In this document: in pieces, positions 26,408 to 35,226 of the stretch
Numbering within the stretch: position 1 is the stretch's first letter
Layout: every line of letters starts with the position of its first letter
DNA from: Bacilli bacterium
GTDB lineage: Bacteria; Bacillota_I; Bacilli_A; RFN20; CAG-826
DNA: 64,000 nucleotides
Assembly: GCA_022482735.1 (NCBI GenBank)
Contig: JAKVOO010000001.1
Span: 491,699 to 555,698 of the forward strand
Direction of reading: 5' to 3'
The notes under the pieces: generated by a model
What the model was told of the DNA's origin: nothing
Database searches by the model: none
The model's input: only the letters and a program-made list of their open reading frames with translations
Program-made: the position numbers and the translations under genes

Positions 26408-27048
26408 TAATTCTTATTTTTTTCAAGACATATATCCACTAATTGGCATTCGTAGCAGTGTGGTTTTTGCGCTTTGCAAAAATAACGACCAAAATGGATA
26501 AATCGATGATGAAGCTGAATATAATCCTCTGGAGAGTATAGTTTCCGGAGTTTTTTTTCAATTTGGTCAACATTATCTTTAACACTTGTTAAACCGAGTC
26601 GCCGACTAACACGGGCAACATGAGTATCAACAGCGAATTCCGGTAAATGAAAAAGTTCCGCCCGAACTACATTGGCGGTTTTATTTCCCACGCCTGGCAA
26701 ACGCATCAGCTGTTCTTTGGAAGCAGGAACAATCCCCTGAAATTCATTTAATAACTGCTGAGCAATCAAGTGAACATTTTCAGCTTTGTGACGATATAGA
26801 CCAATTGAGCGAATATCCTGCTCAATACTTAAAATGGGAGCCAAAGCCAAAGAAGCCAATGTTGGATAATGATTAAACAAGATAGCCGTAACGCGATTGA
26901 CACTGGCATCCGTCGTTTGTGCACTCAACATAACCGCAATAACGAGTTCATAGTCCTGTCGATAGTTGAGTTCACAACCGGCAGTGGGGAAAAGTTTCGC
27001 AAGATAAGCGGCCACTATTGTTGCTTTTTCTTTTTTACTTATCGTCAT
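26395..27048 (-). CDS. nth: Endonuclease III
   Basis: 217 aa from the ATG at 27048, which lies inside the end of dnaD; a TTG ten codons upstream is less likely. The helix-hairpin-helix LPGVGNKTANVV holds the catalytic Lys, and FAVDTHVARV the catalytic Asp. The C-terminal [4Fe-4S] ligands have exact spacing C-x6-C-x2-C-x5-C. It removes oxidised pyrimidines in base-excision repair. dnaD-nth order is as in Bacillus. It ends by overlapping recU tail-to-tail. Confidence 0.97.
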   Translation of the reverse strand: MTISKKEKATIVAAYLAKLFPTAGCELNYRQDYELVIAVMLSAQTTDASVNRVTAILFNHYPTLASLALAPILSIEQDIRSIGLYRHKAENVHLIAQQLLNEFQGIVPASKEQLMRLPGVGNKTANVVRAELFHLPEFAVDTHVARVSRRLGLTSVKDNVDQIEKKLRKLYSPEDYIQLHHRFIHFGRYFCKAQKPHCYECQLVDICLEKNKNYQSE

Positions 27049-27682
27049 CGTCAAAATCCAGCCATTTTTCTTTAGCAATAGCTATAGTTTTATCAATGTC
27101 ATTCTTCCATGATTCATTTTGAGCACTATAGCCTTCCTTTTTTACATCCTCGCTTGTTGCCCACTCGAGTAAAATTCGGTCGACAGCCTTAATTGAACGT
27201 CGATTTTTACTTAAAGCTTCTTTTAGGGCATCAATAATCAAATTGGCATCATAACCATAGGCGATCCACTCCCGAACCCGTTGTATTTCGGCTGGGGAAA
27301 GACTTCGGCCCAGTTCACCTTGAAATGAACGAACAACCTTTTCAGTTGGATTGTCGTCACTGCTTTGTTTAGCCTCATTGCTCATCTCAATCTGAAATTC
27401 CTGATAGAGTCGCTGACGTAAAGGATTAAGGGTTGTCCGCATTGTCTGCTGATCGGTATTGTATTCCAAATATCCTTTATGAAGCAAATTAACTAAAATA
27501 TCGTCAATTTCCTTAGCCGAAAAGTTCATCTTCAAGGAGAGTATATCGCCCGTAATCAAGTCATTCTTTTCCTGTATCAAGTAATCAGTAACAAAAATAA
27601 CTGCTAATTCCTTTTCATTAAGGCCCATTTTTTTATAGTAATTGATCAGTAAAAACCGAAAATCCAATGCATCAGGTATCAA
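27035..27682 (-). CDS. dnaD: DnaD family replication protein
   Basis: 215 aa from a TTG at 27682 with GGAG nine bases upstream; no ATG fits. An N-terminal winged helix (about 10-80) is followed by a charged linker and the DnaD/DnaB_2 domain (about 110-180), which includes SLSPAEIQRVREW and the AVDRILLEW motif. DnaD helps load the replicative helicase at oriC and during restart. The end is acidic (LDFDDDDK). Confidence 0.88.
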   Translation of the reverse strand: MIPDALDFRFLLINYYKKMGLNEKELAVIFVTDYLIQEKNDLITGDILSLKMNFSAKEIDDILVNLLHKGYLEYNTDQQTMRTTLNPLRQRLYQEFQIEMSNEAKQSSDDNPTEKVVRSFQGELGRSLSPAEIQRVREWIAYGYDANLIIDALKEALSKNRRSIKAVDRILLEWATSEDVKKEGYSAQNESWKNDIDKTIAIAKEKWLDFDDDDK

Positions 27683-27722
27683 AAAAATCAACTCCTTTAA
27701 TTAACGAAACAAATACATTTTA

Positions 27723-28391
27723 TCAATAATGCGTATCAAGATAAAAACTTTTTAGTAGAAAATTGGTTTTTTCAGAATCAACGGCCATCATCTTACTAAT
27801 CTCGTTGTTCACTTTAGCGGGAGTTAACTGGCGCACTAAAGGAGACAAAACCCGCATTTTGTCCGCCAGATTTTCCTCGATTTTAAAATCAAAAAGAAGC
27901 GAAAAACGTAGAGCGCGAAGAATTCGTAATGGATCCTCTCTTAGCCTTACTCCTGGATCCCCAATCATACGAATAACATGATTTTGTAAATCATCACGCC
28001 CGTGGAAAAAATCATATATTAAATGCCCTTGGTCCATATATAGAGCATTGATGGTAAAATCACGTCGATAGGCATCTGGTTCCATATCACTGACAAAAAT
28101 AATTTTATCGGGGTGTCGGGCATCCATATATCCTTCCTCGCGTCTAAAGGTTGTGATATCAATTGAAAAATCGTTCTTTTTTAAAGAAACAGTCCCATAA
28201 CGTGCAAAAGTAAAATCACCGTCTGGAAGAAATTTTTCCATAGCCGAAGGTCGAGCATCCGTGGCAAAATCCAAGTCATCAACTTGGCGCTTAAGCAAAA
28301 AATCCCGAACCGTTCCCCCTACCAAGTAGAGATGAAAACCATTTTCGGCAAAAACAGCTGAAATCGATAGATACGTTTCAAAGAAATCCAT
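27723..28391 (-). CDS. cca: Short class II CCA/poly(A) nucleotidyltransferase
   Basis: 222 aa, about half the usual 400. Motif A is LVGGTVRD (25-30) with the catalytic DLD at 39-41, motif B is RRDFTINALY (109-118) and motif D, which selects ATP/CTP, is EDPLRILRALRF (152-163). The body and tail domains that hold the tRNA elbow are missing. The next gene starts 40 bases later, so no downstream fragment exists. It may be a minimal CCA-repair or A-adding enzyme, or a truncated gene with its partner elsewhere. It starts about 25 bases after the hup terminator without an evident ribosome-binding site. Confidence 0.85.
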   Translation of the reverse strand: MDFFETYLSISAVFAENGFHLYLVGGTVRDFLLKRQVDDLDFATDARPSAMEKFLPDGDFTFARYGTVSLKKNDFSIDITTFRREEGYMDARHPDKIIFVSDMEPDAYRRDFTINALYMDQGHLIYDFFHGRDDLQNHVIRMIGDPGVRLREDPLRILRALRFSLLFDFKIEENLADKMRVLSPLVRQLTPAKVNNEISKMMAVDSEKTNFLLKSFYLDTHY

Positions 28392-28415
28392 ATCTATATT
28401 TTACATTAATTATCA

Positions 28416-28444
28416 ATAAAAAAAAGAGAGGTGACCCTCTCTTT
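28416..28444 (-). terminator. Terminator of hup
   Basis: Minus-strand AAGAGAGG / CCTCTCTT stem with a four-base loop followed by a long T run. Confidence 0.9.
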
Positions 28445-28459
28445 CTTAATCCCTTTTAA

Positions 28460-28732
28460 TTATTGAACTTTTTCCTTAAGAGATTTTGAAGGTTTGAACA
28501 CAACAGCGCGGCTTGCCGGAATTACGATTGTTTCCTGATTTTTAGGATTTACGCCATTTCTTTCCGCCCGTTCACGAACGGCGAAACTTCCAAAGCCAGA
28601 AACCTTAACGGCATCACCTTTAATTAAAGCTTTTTCTGCTTCTTCAAAAAAGATGTCAATTGCCTTTTCAGCTTCCTTTTTGGTCAAACTGGCCCGCTCG
28701 GCAACAATCTCAACCAAATCAACCTTATTCAT
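28460..28732 (-). CDS. hup: HU DNA-binding protein
   Basis: 90 aa, the standard HU size. Helical N-terminus (MNKVDLVEIVAER), then SGFGSFAVRERAERNGVNP with the DNA-binding arm, and the KPSKSLKE end. It compacts and bends DNA in the nucleoid. TGGAGG supports the start; promoter at 28778-28806; its own strong terminator. Confidence 0.98.
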   Translation of the reverse strand: MNKVDLVEIVAERASLTKKEAEKAIDIFFEEAEKALIKGDAVKVSGFGSFAVRERAERNGVNPKNQETIVIPASRAVVFKPSKSLKEKVQ

Positions 28733-28777
28733 AGTTTTGGACCTCCATTATTGTATGAATAACATTCGTCTAAAACT

Positions 28778-28806
28778 AAATTAACATAAAAAAGCGTTGT
28801 TATCAA
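28778..28806 (-). promoter_or_regulatory. Promoter for hup
   Basis: Minus-strand TTGATA (28801-28806) and TAATTT (28778-28783) spaced by 17 bases, about 45 bases upstream of the hup start. Confidence 0.6.
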
Positions 28807-28844
28807 TACTTTTTACCGATTTAGGCTTGTCTTTACCGATATAA

Positions 28845-29852
28845 TCACTCATCACTTTCATCTTTTAGCGGTCTAACCATTAAGTTGGCTAAAAGCTCGC
28901 TCGGCCGTTTATCTTCATAAAGAACGGCATAAACCGCGTTAATAATTGGAAGATCAATATCCATTTCTTTTCCCATTCGATAAATAACTTTTGTTGCGTA
29001 TATTCCCTCGACTGTCGCCTTATTTGTAGCCCAAAAATCGCTTGCTGAATCGTCTTTACCAATTTTATAGCCAGCAACAAAGTTGCGAGAATGAAGCGAA
29101 TTACATGTCACCATAAGATCCCCAAGCCCAGTAAGGCCGAGGTAGGTTTTTAGTTTTCCCCCTAAACGCGTGCCAAAATTAACCATTTCATGCAATCCGC
29201 GAGTAACAAGGGCTGCGCGCGCATTGTCGCCATAGCCTAAACCAGCAAGCGCACCGCTAGCAATAGCAATTGCGTTTTTCATGGCCACACCGATTTCGGC
29301 GCCAATCTCATCATTGTTGGTATATACCCGAAAGTAGTTATTAGCAAATATTGATTGGATATGGCGGGCTGTTCTTAAATCATGAGAAGTTGCGGTAATG
29401 GCGGTCACCATCCGCAAAATAACTTCTTCGGCATGGCTAGGTCCAATCAAGGAGACTAGTGGGTGTCTTAATTCTTGCGGAATGACATCCTCAAAAACTT
29501 GACTCATACGTTTTTCAGTTCCGGCTTCAATTCCTTTTGCTGTATTAATAAAATACTTACGACTTTTTAGTAACGGCCTTACTTCACTTAAAACCGCGCG
29601 AATTGCATTAGATGGGACGGCCACTAAAACAATGCTTTTTCCATCGAGAGCTTGAGAGAGTGATGTCGTCGCTTTAATTGATGGCGACAGTGTAATTTCA
29701 CTTCCAAAATATTGCCGATTTTGATGATGCTTACTGATATCATCAATCTGCTCTTGATTATTTCCATATATTGTTACTTGGTGACCATTATCAGTTAGAA
29801 CTTGCGCTAACGCCGTTCCCCAAGTTCCACTTCCTAAAACACAAATTCGCAT
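28845..29852 (-). CDS. gpsA: NAD(P)-dependent glycerol-3-phosphate dehydrogenase
   Basis: 335 aa. N-terminal Rossmann motif GSGTWGTALA, the NTAKGIE and GPSHAEEV segments, KNAIAIASG with the catalytic Lys, and the SRNFVAGYKIG region. It makes sn-glycerol-3-phosphate for phospholipids, feeding PgsA and the glycolipid pathway. It starts two bases after der, an order (cmk-der-gpsA-hup) shared with Bacillus. Confidence 0.96.
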   Translation of the reverse strand: MRICVLGSGTWGTALAQVLTDNGHQVTIYGNNQEQIDDISKHHQNRQYFGSEITLSPSIKATTSLSQALDGKSIVLVAVPSNAIRAVLSEVRPLLKSRKYFINTAKGIEAGTEKRMSQVFEDVIPQELRHPLVSLIGPSHAEEVILRMVTAITATSHDLRTARHIQSIFANNYFRVYTNNDEIGAEIGVAMKNAIAIASGALAGLGYGDNARAALVTRGLHEMVNFGTRLGGKLKTYLGLTGLGDLMVTCNSLHSRNFVAGYKIGKDDSASDFWATNKATVEGIYATKVIYRMGKEMDIDLPIINAVYAVLYEDKRPSELLANLMVRPLKDESDE

Positions 29853-29853
29853 A

Positions 29854-31164
29854 TTATTTACGCTCCCGACAGATAATTTTTACTGGTGTTCCTCTTAACT
29901 CAAACGTTTCCCGAAGCCGATTTTCTAGATAGCGCGTATAAGAAAAATGCATATGCTTGGGATTGTTGACAAACAAGACAAAAGTCGGCGGTTTAATCGC
30001 CACTTGATTGGCATAATAAATCTTAATTCTTCCTTTGTTGAAATAAGGAGCTGGATTAACAATCTGGGCATCTTGAATCACATCATTTAAAGGTGAGGTG
30101 CCAATACGAAGATTGTACGATGAATAGGCGGCTTCAATTTCCGCAAAAACAGTGGAAATTCTAGTTCTTTCCTTTGCGGAAACGTAAACGATAGAAGCGT
30201 AATCAAGAAACTTAAATTCCTTGCGAACTTTCTTTGTAAATTCGTCCATCGTGCTCGTATCTTTGGTAATCAAATCCCATTTATTAACGACGATAACAAT
30301 CGGTTTATTTGACTCTATTGCATAACCAGCAACATGCTTATCTTGCTCGATAATACCATTATCAGCATCGATAACTAAAAGGACAATATCACTGCGATCA
30401 ATCGCACTCAAAGCTCTTAAAGCGGCATATTTATCAACTGATTCGTATATGCGACCTCTTTTTAGTAAGCCCGCCGTATCAATCACTTCATAATTTTGGC
30501 CAGAGCGAACAAAAGGAGTATCAATGGCATCCCTAGTCGTTCCGGAAATATCGCTGACGATAACCCGTTCCTGGTTGAGCATAGCGTTTACTAAAGATGA
30601 CTTCCCGACGTTGGGTCGACCAACCACGCAAAAGCGAATAACGTCATCATCGGGGGTTTTATCTTTGGCATCGGGAATTTTCTTAACCACTTCATCCAAT
30701 AAATCGCCAACTCCAATACCATGAGTTGCCGCCATTGTCACTGGCTGTCCGAAGCCCAACGCATAAAATTCATTAACAAAAAGTTGAAGTTCCTCATTAT
30801 CCGATTTATTAACTACTAAAACGACGGGCTTTTGTGACTGAAAAAGCATTTTGGCAATCATTCGATCATCTTTTGTAAGCCCTAATTTGGCATCGGTTAA
30901 GAAAATAATCACATCCGCTTCTTCAATTGCAATTTCCACCTGAGCTCGTATTTGGTCTTGAAAAGGAGTGTTTGCGATTTCAATACCACCAGTATCGATA
31001 AGACGAAAGGAACGGGTAAGCCAGGTTGCCCGACCATAAAGCCGATCACGGGTTACACCCGCTTGGTCGTCAACTATAGCCTGACGTTCACCGATTATTC
31101 GATTAAATAATGTCGATTTTCCTACGTTGGGAGCTCCGACAATTGCGACGATAGGTAAACTCAT
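29854..31164 (-). CDS. der: GTPase Der (EngA)
   Basis: 436 aa with two GTPase domains in tandem: GAPNVGKSTLFN near residue 11 and GRPNVGKSSLVN near residue 184, each followed by DTGG/DTAG and NKSD/NKWD motifs, and a C-terminal KH-like domain. Der matures the 50S ribosomal subunit. It overlaps cmk by four bases. Confidence 0.97.
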   Translation of the reverse strand: MSLPIVAIVGAPNVGKSTLFNRIIGERQAIVDDQAGVTRDRLYGRATWLTRSFRLIDTGGIEIANTPFQDQIRAQVEIAIEEADVIIFLTDAKLGLTKDDRMIAKMLFQSQKPVVLVVNKSDNEELQLFVNEFYALGFGQPVTMAATHGIGVGDLLDEVVKKIPDAKDKTPDDDVIRFCVVGRPNVGKSSLVNAMLNQERVIVSDISGTTRDAIDTPFVRSGQNYEVIDTAGLLKRGRIYESVDKYAALRALSAIDRSDIVLLVIDADNGIIEQDKHVAGYAIESNKPIVIVVNKWDLITKDTSTMDEFTKKVRKEFKFLDYASIVYVSAKERTRISTVFAEIEAAYSSYNLRIGTSPLNDVIQDAQIVNPAPYFNKGRIKIYYANQVAIKPPTFVLFVNNPKHMHFSYTRYLENRLRETFELRGTPVKIICRERK

Positions 31165-31844
31165 AATTTCGGGACCTCATACCCGGTTTTAGCAACAATA
31201 ATCTCTAAGACACGAACTACTACCTCTTCAATGCTCATTAACGAGGTATCAAGCAAAACCGCATCAGGAGCTTGTCTTAAGGGGGCAAACTCCCGGTTAG
31301 AATCGATATAATCACGACGAACTAAATCATCTTCAATTTGCTGCAATGTGCACTGAATGCCTTTTTCAAGGTTTTCCTCATACCGCCTAATCGCCCGCGT
31401 ATGAACACTTGCAACTTGAAATATTTTTACATCGGCATCGGGAAGCACATAAGTGCCAATATCCCGGCCATCCATAATAACTGAATTATTCCGGGCGAGA
31501 CGTCTTTGTTGTTCAACTAAAGCTAACCGAATAGCCCGATAAGAAGCGATATAGGAAACATTTGAAGAAATATAGGTTTCTCTGATCTGTTTGGTAACAT
31601 CCTCTTGGTTTACTAAAACAACGTCTCCTGGTTCAAGATTTATTTCCACTTCGGGGATAAGCGCACAAGCCGCTTCTTCATCTTGCGGGTCGACGCCTTT
31701 TTTCATTACGTAGTAGGTAAACGCCCGGTACATCGCTCCGGTATCAATGTAGGTAAAGTTCAAAATCTTGGCGACTTTTTTGGCGATGGTTGACTTTCCT
31801 GCTGCTGCAGGTCCATCAATGGCGACCGAAATAATTTTTCTCAT
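31161..31844 (-). CDS. cmk: Cytidylate kinase
   Basis: 227 aa. P-loop GPAAAGKST near residue 10, DTGAMYRAFT, and the lid region with MDGRDIGTYVLPDAD. It phosphorylates CMP and dCMP. AGGAG precedes the ATG at 31844. First enzyme gene of the cmk-der-gpsA unit. Confidence 0.97.
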   Translation of the reverse strand: MRKIISVAIDGPAAAGKSTIAKKVAKILNFTYIDTGAMYRAFTYYVMKKGVDPQDEEAACALIPEVEINLEPGDVVLVNQEDVTKQIRETYISSNVSYIASYRAIRLALVEQQRRLARNNSVIMDGRDIGTYVLPDADVKIFQVASVHTRAIRRYEENLEKGIQCTLQQIEDDLVRRDYIDSNREFAPLRQAPDAVLLDTSLMSIEEVVVRVLEIIVAKTGYEVPKL

Positions 31845-31859
31845 AAATTCTCCTGGTTT

Positions 31860-32201
31860 TTAAAATAACAACTGGTAAAGCAAAGCCGCAAGAAAGACAA
31901 CAAATAAAAGAACGATAAAAGATATGGCTATAATGCCGATTATCTTCCATCGATGCTGAGTTTTTTCATCTTCCGATAAATCTTGCGCCGATGAATCCTG
32001 AACGAGAGCATCATGCTCACGCATGATTTCATCCAAACTCATTGACGTAGTTGCTTGTTTAGGTAAAGAATCAACATCCGCTTTAGGAAGTCGGTTGTCG
32101 ATTGACTCCTTCGGGTCGGGGGCTAAAAAAGATGGCTCCGCCATTGATTTAATCGTGGAGCGGTACTTGGCATATCGGGACTTGCGGTTCTCTTCTACCA
32201 T
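31860..32201 (-). CDS. Small single-pass membrane protein, unrecognised
   Basis: 113 aa. A basic start (MVEENRKSRYAKYRST), a low-complexity, charged, probably disordered middle (30-85) and one C-terminal membrane helix (about 87-111) with almost nothing beyond it. This tail-anchored layout puts nearly the whole protein in the cytoplasm. An AAAAGGA ribosome-binding site precedes the start and cmk follows 15 bases after the stop, so it belongs to the cmk-der-gpsA transcript. I do not recognise a family and assign no function. Confidence 0.7.
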   Translation of the reverse strand: MVEENRKSRYAKYRSTIKSMAEPSFLAPDPKESIDNRLPKADVDSLPKQATTSMSLDEIMREHDALVQDSSAQDLSEDEKTQHRWKIIGIIAISFIVLLFVVFLAALLYQLLF

Positions 32202-32299
32202 ACGACCATCCTTTTCATTTAACTATTATATTAAAGAAAACCAATAATTCCTAGTGGCATATGCAATAAAAACAAGATTTTGCTCTTCTCATTTCAACC

Positions 32300-32329
32300 T
32301 TGTCTAAGATAAGTATTTTGGTTTATAAT
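32300..32329 (+). promoter_or_regulatory. Promoter for the ferredoxin gene
   Basis: TTGTCT (32300-32305) and TATAAT (32324-32329) with an 18-base spacer; AGGAGG follows before the start at 32353. Confidence 0.65.
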
Positions 32330-32352
32330 AGCGGTGTCATTAGGAGGAAAGT

Positions 32353-32547
32353 ATGGCAAAGAAAGTTCGTATTGAAAAAGACGCTTGCATCGGCTGTGGC
32401 CTCTGCAACGCTTCCGTTCCAGATGTATTTGATTGGGATGATGATGGCAAAATGAAGGCTGTTGTTGAAGATGTTCCGGAAGCACTTGAAGAAGCGATTG
32501 ATGGGGCAGCGGCAGATTGCCCTGTTCAGGCCATTATTGTTGAGTAG
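32353..32547 (+). CDS. fer: Single-cluster [4Fe-4S] ferredoxin
   Basis: 64 aa. Cysteines in CIGCGLC near residue 14 and in DCPVQAI near residue 56 give a single [4Fe-4S] cluster, as in Bacillus-type ferredoxins; the usual second cluster is absent and the loop is acidic. It is a low-potential electron carrier, suited to an anaerobic metabolism. Strong AGGAGG site, own promoter and a strong terminator: a monocistronic, probably abundant protein. Confidence 0.96.
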   Translation: MAKKVRIEKDACIGCGLCNASVPDVFDWDDDGKMKAVVEDVPEALEEAIDGAAADCPVQAIIVE

Positions 32548-32566
32548 ATTTTATAATAGTTAAAGA

Positions 32567-32595
32567 GAAACCGGTTGCGCAACCGGTTTTTTCTT
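32567..32595 (+). terminator. Terminator of the ferredoxin gene
   Basis: Perfect AAACCGGTTGCGCAACCGGTTT palindrome (given as arms AAACCGGTT and AACCGGTTT) followed by TTTTCTTTTTC. Confidence 0.92.
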
Positions 32596-32640
32596 TTTCT
32601 TTAACGGTAAACATATTATCATTAGGCGTGAGGTGAAAAT

Positions 32641-33555
32641 ATGGATGCCATTATATCAGTTAAAGACCTTAGTAAGAGTTACCAGGAAATTAAGGCGGTT
32701 CAAGACATCTCCTTTTCCATCAAAAGAGGAGAATTTTTCTCTTTTCTCGGCGTCAATGGCGCTGGCAAAACGACGACAATTAGTATTTTGGCCGGTTTAC
32801 TAAAAAAGGATGTTGGGTCCGTTTCTATCGATGGGCTTGATATTGAAAAAAATGGCGACCAAATAAAAAAGAAAATTGGTATTGTTTTTCAAAATAGTGT
32901 TTTGGATGAATCGCTTTCCATAAAAGAAAATTTATTTTCGCGTGGAGCACTTTACGGAATATCAAAGCGCGATATTCATCAACGCATTATCGAACTAAGT
33001 CAATTACTTAATCTCGGCAATTTGTTAAAACGCCAAGTAAAGACTCTCAGTGGCGGTCAGAAAAGACGAGTCGACATTGCCCGCGCGCTTATTCATCAGC
33101 CTGCCATTTTATTTCTTGATGAGCCTACCACTGGACTCGATCCTCAAAATCGGCAAATCGTTTGGGAAATTCTTTCTCAGTTGCGCTTAAAACAACATTT
33201 AACCATTTTCCTAACGACCCATTATATGGAAGAAACCGAAAATAGTGATCACGTAATTATTATTGATGAGGGGCGAATTGTCGCTGAAGGAACTCCGCGT
33301 GATTTAAAAAATAAATTTACACATAACTATTTATACATTCATCATTCAGAAGATGTTGCTATTGATAATGCCTTACTATCCAGTCACCTTCCATATGAGT
33401 ATTTAGGCGATCACTACCGAGTTACCTTTTTTGACTCACAGTCAGTGACCAATTTTATAATTCAATATCATGACTTATTTTTAGATTACGAAGTCGTACG
33501 AGGAAATATGGATGACGTTTTCTTACAAGTAACGGGAAAGAAATTGGAGCATTAA
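32641..33555 (+). CDS. ABC-2 type transporter ATP-binding protein
   Basis: 304 aa. Walker A GVNGAGKTTT near residue 40, signature LSGGQKRR, Walker B LFLDEPTTGLDP, and TTHYMEE. The C-terminal 80 residues are the extra domain of the DrrA/NodI family. With the permease that follows two bases later it forms an ATP-driven exporter for drugs, polysaccharide or lipid-like molecules; the substrate is not evident. GAGGTGA precedes the ATG. Confidence 0.93.
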   Translation: MDAIISVKDLSKSYQEIKAVQDISFSIKRGEFFSFLGVNGAGKTTTISILAGLLKKDVGSVSIDGLDIEKNGDQIKKKIGIVFQNSVLDESLSIKENLFSRGALYGISKRDIHQRIIELSQLLNLGNLLKRQVKTLSGGQKRRVDIARALIHQPAILFLDEPTTGLDPQNRQIVWEILSQLRLKQHLTIFLTTHYMEETENSDHVIIIDEGRIVAEGTPRDLKNKFTHNYLYIHHSEDVAIDNALLSSHLPYEYLGDHYRVTFFDSQSVTNFIIQYHDLFLDYEVVRGNMDDVFLQVTGKKLEH

Positions 33556-33557
33556 TT

Positions 33558-34460
33558 ATGGGTACCATTTGGCAATTGACAAAAAGAAATTTATTGATTT
33601 TCTTTCGTGATCGTATTTCCGTTTTCTTCTCGTTTCTTACTCCGCTTATCGTTTTACTTCTTTATATTCTCTTTTTGGGAGAAGTTCAAATTAGGAGTTT
33701 GGAAGATAGTCTTCTTTCCATCCCCGGTATGACGAGCGGAATGATAAAATCATTTGTAGACGCCTGGTTTTTATCAAGTGTTTTGGCGGTTGGAGCCATT
33801 TCCGGATCGGTAAGTGGCGCTCAAATCATCGTCCAAGATCAGGCCAAACGGGTTTATGATGATTTTTTAGTAACACCCACTAAGGCTTCATCGATTTCTA
33901 TTTCCTATTTTCTCAGCGCGGTTATAACTTCCATTCTCATCGAATTAGTTGTTTTCCTTTTTACTGGTCTTTATCTTTTAATTCGAGGCTCACTCATCTT
34001 CGATTTTCTCGTCTTTGGAAAAATCCTTTTGCTAATTATCATCGGTTCCATCAGTGCGGTATTATTCGTATTACCCGCTGGTAAATTATTTCGAAGCGAA
34101 TCGTCATTCGGTGGTTTTATTGGTCTTAGTTCAGCCTTATCTGGTTTCCTGCTTGGAGCTTACATGCCACCAACCATGTTTCCTGTTTTCATTCAAAACA
34201 TCATTGCTTTAGTTCCCGGCGCGCATGTCGCTGCTTTGCTAAGGCAAGTGACAATGAGCGGCCCTTTAAATAATATGACTACTTATATTGGTTTAGAGGC
34301 CACCCAGTCGTTGGCAGACGGATTCTCATTTCACTTAAACTTCTTTTCGAATGAATTAGGAAATATCTTCAGTTATCTATATATTGGTGGTTTCATCATT
34401 ATTTGTACGATTGTTAATGTTATCGCCTTCCGAAAAAATAGTCGGGGACGTAACTCATAG
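33558..34460 (+). CDS. ABC-2 type transporter permease
   Basis: 300 aa with six predicted membrane helices starting at residues 21, 74, 112, 150, 188 and 276 approximately, and an N-terminal amphipathic LTKRNLLIFFRDR segment typical of ABC-2 permeases. Membrane partner of the preceding ATPase. Its 3' end overlaps ribU on the other strand by six bases, with no terminator between. Confidence 0.88.
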   Translation: MGTIWQLTKRNLLIFFRDRISVFFSFLTPLIVLLLYILFLGEVQIRSLEDSLLSIPGMTSGMIKSFVDAWFLSSVLAVGAISGSVSGAQIIVQDQAKRVYDDFLVTPTKASSISISYFLSAVITSILIELVVFLFTGLYLLIRGSLIFDFLVFGKILLLIIIGSISAVLFVLPAGKLFRSESSFGGFIGLSSALSGFLLGAYMPPTMFPVFIQNIIALVPGAHVAALLRQVTMSGPLNNMTTYIGLEATQSLADGFSFHLNFFSNELGNIFSYLYIGGFIIICTIVNVIAFRKNSRGRNS

Positions 34461-35057
34461 GCGGTCAAATAGGCGATGGACACTCTTATAAGCAAAGAAA
34501 GTTACAATCGAAACCATCGCGTCTTTTATTAAGTTGAAAGGAATTAGCCATTTTAAATAGGTTCCCATATCCATAAGATTAAAGATGGCCCCACCGAATA
34601 AATTATTATAAAAGTCCGCTATAAAATATAAATTTCCCGCCGTCGCAACAATGACTTGTGATGTCGTTCCAAAAATAAGCGCATAAATCGCTCCTTTTAA
34701 TGTGCGGTTTTGGTGATAAAGCAGGGTGGCTGGGAGGACGAGAGCTAAGCTGAATATTAAATCCGCTAACTCCCCAACCATTGCCGTACTCGAAAAAGGA
34801 AGCTTAATGATTGTTCGGATAACAATTACTAATGATCCAGCTAACGGGCCGTAGGCAAAGCCCGCAATGAGAGCGGGCACTTCATCAAAGTGAATTGAAA
34901 GAAAACTCACCTGTGGAAATATTGGAAAATTAAATGGCGGAAATGGTAATAAATAAAGAATGGTCGCAATTGCCGAAAATACAGCAATGCGCGCGATAGC
35001 ATGAACAGAGAATAGTTTTTTCGTTTTCTTTTGGACTGGTGGGATTGTCGGTTCCAT
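34455..35057 (-). CDS. ribU: Riboflavin ECF transporter S component RibU
   Basis: 200 aa from the ATG at 35057, which has GGAG at seven bases; an earlier in-frame ATG at 35168 lies inside the riboswitch and is not used. Six membrane helices; the segment with FPIFPQVSFLSIHFDEVPAL and GFAYGPLAGSLVIVIRT is typical of RibU. It binds riboflavin and docks on the shared ECF energising module (EcfA, EcfA', EcfT), not encoded here. The FMN riboswitch upstream confirms the vitamin. Confidence 0.93.
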   Translation of the reverse strand: MEPTIPPVQKKTKKLFSVHAIARIAVFSAIATILYLLPFPPFNFPIFPQVSFLSIHFDEVPALIAGFAYGPLAGSLVIVIRTIIKLPFSSTAMVGELADLIFSLALVLPATLLYHQNRTLKGAIYALIFGTTSQVIVATAGNLYFIADFYNNLFGGAIFNLMDMGTYLKWLIPFNLIKDAMVSIVTFFAYKSVHRLFDRL

Positions 35058-35079
35058 ATTTTTGCTCCTTAAAAATAAA

Positions 35080-35099
35080 AAAATGCCCGCTACAGGGCG
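35080..35099 (-). terminator. Expression-platform terminator of the FMN riboswitch
   Basis: Minus-strand GCCC / GGGC stem with a six-base loop, followed by A and T7. Short but GC-only; it lies between the aptamer and the ribU ribosome-binding site, as expected for termination control when FMN is bound. Confidence 0.6.
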
Positions 35100-35112
35100 A
35101 AAAAAGCAAAAA

Positions 35113-35219
35113 TCCTCTTTCATCCAGACTTTACTGTCGCCACTGGAATCGCACCAGTTCGTGCTCACATGAGCTCGCGGGGTATACCGCCGGTGGGGAA
35201 TTTCACCCCGCCCTGAAGA
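35113..35219 (-). promoter_or_regulatory. FMN riboswitch (RFN element)
   Basis: The minus strand has the canonical RFN core in order: TCTTCAGGGCGGGGTGAAAT, CCACCGGCGGTA, GCGAGCTC-type stem, CTGGTGCGATTCCAG, GGCGACAGT, and AGTCTGGATGAAAGAGGA, with P1 closed by TCTTC and GAGGA. FMN binding should stop transcription before ribU, so riboflavin uptake falls when FMN is plentiful. Confidence 0.96.
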
Positions 35220-35226
35220 CAGATAT

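Noticed and set aside
32294..32485. Minus-strand 63-aa frame over the ferredoxin gene
   Set aside because: Shadow of the ferredoxin coding strand without its own start signals.
35058..35168. N-terminal extension of RibU starting at 35168
   Set aside because: The extra 37 residues are translated from the FMN riboswitch and terminator; the ATG at 35057 has a proper ribosome-binding site.
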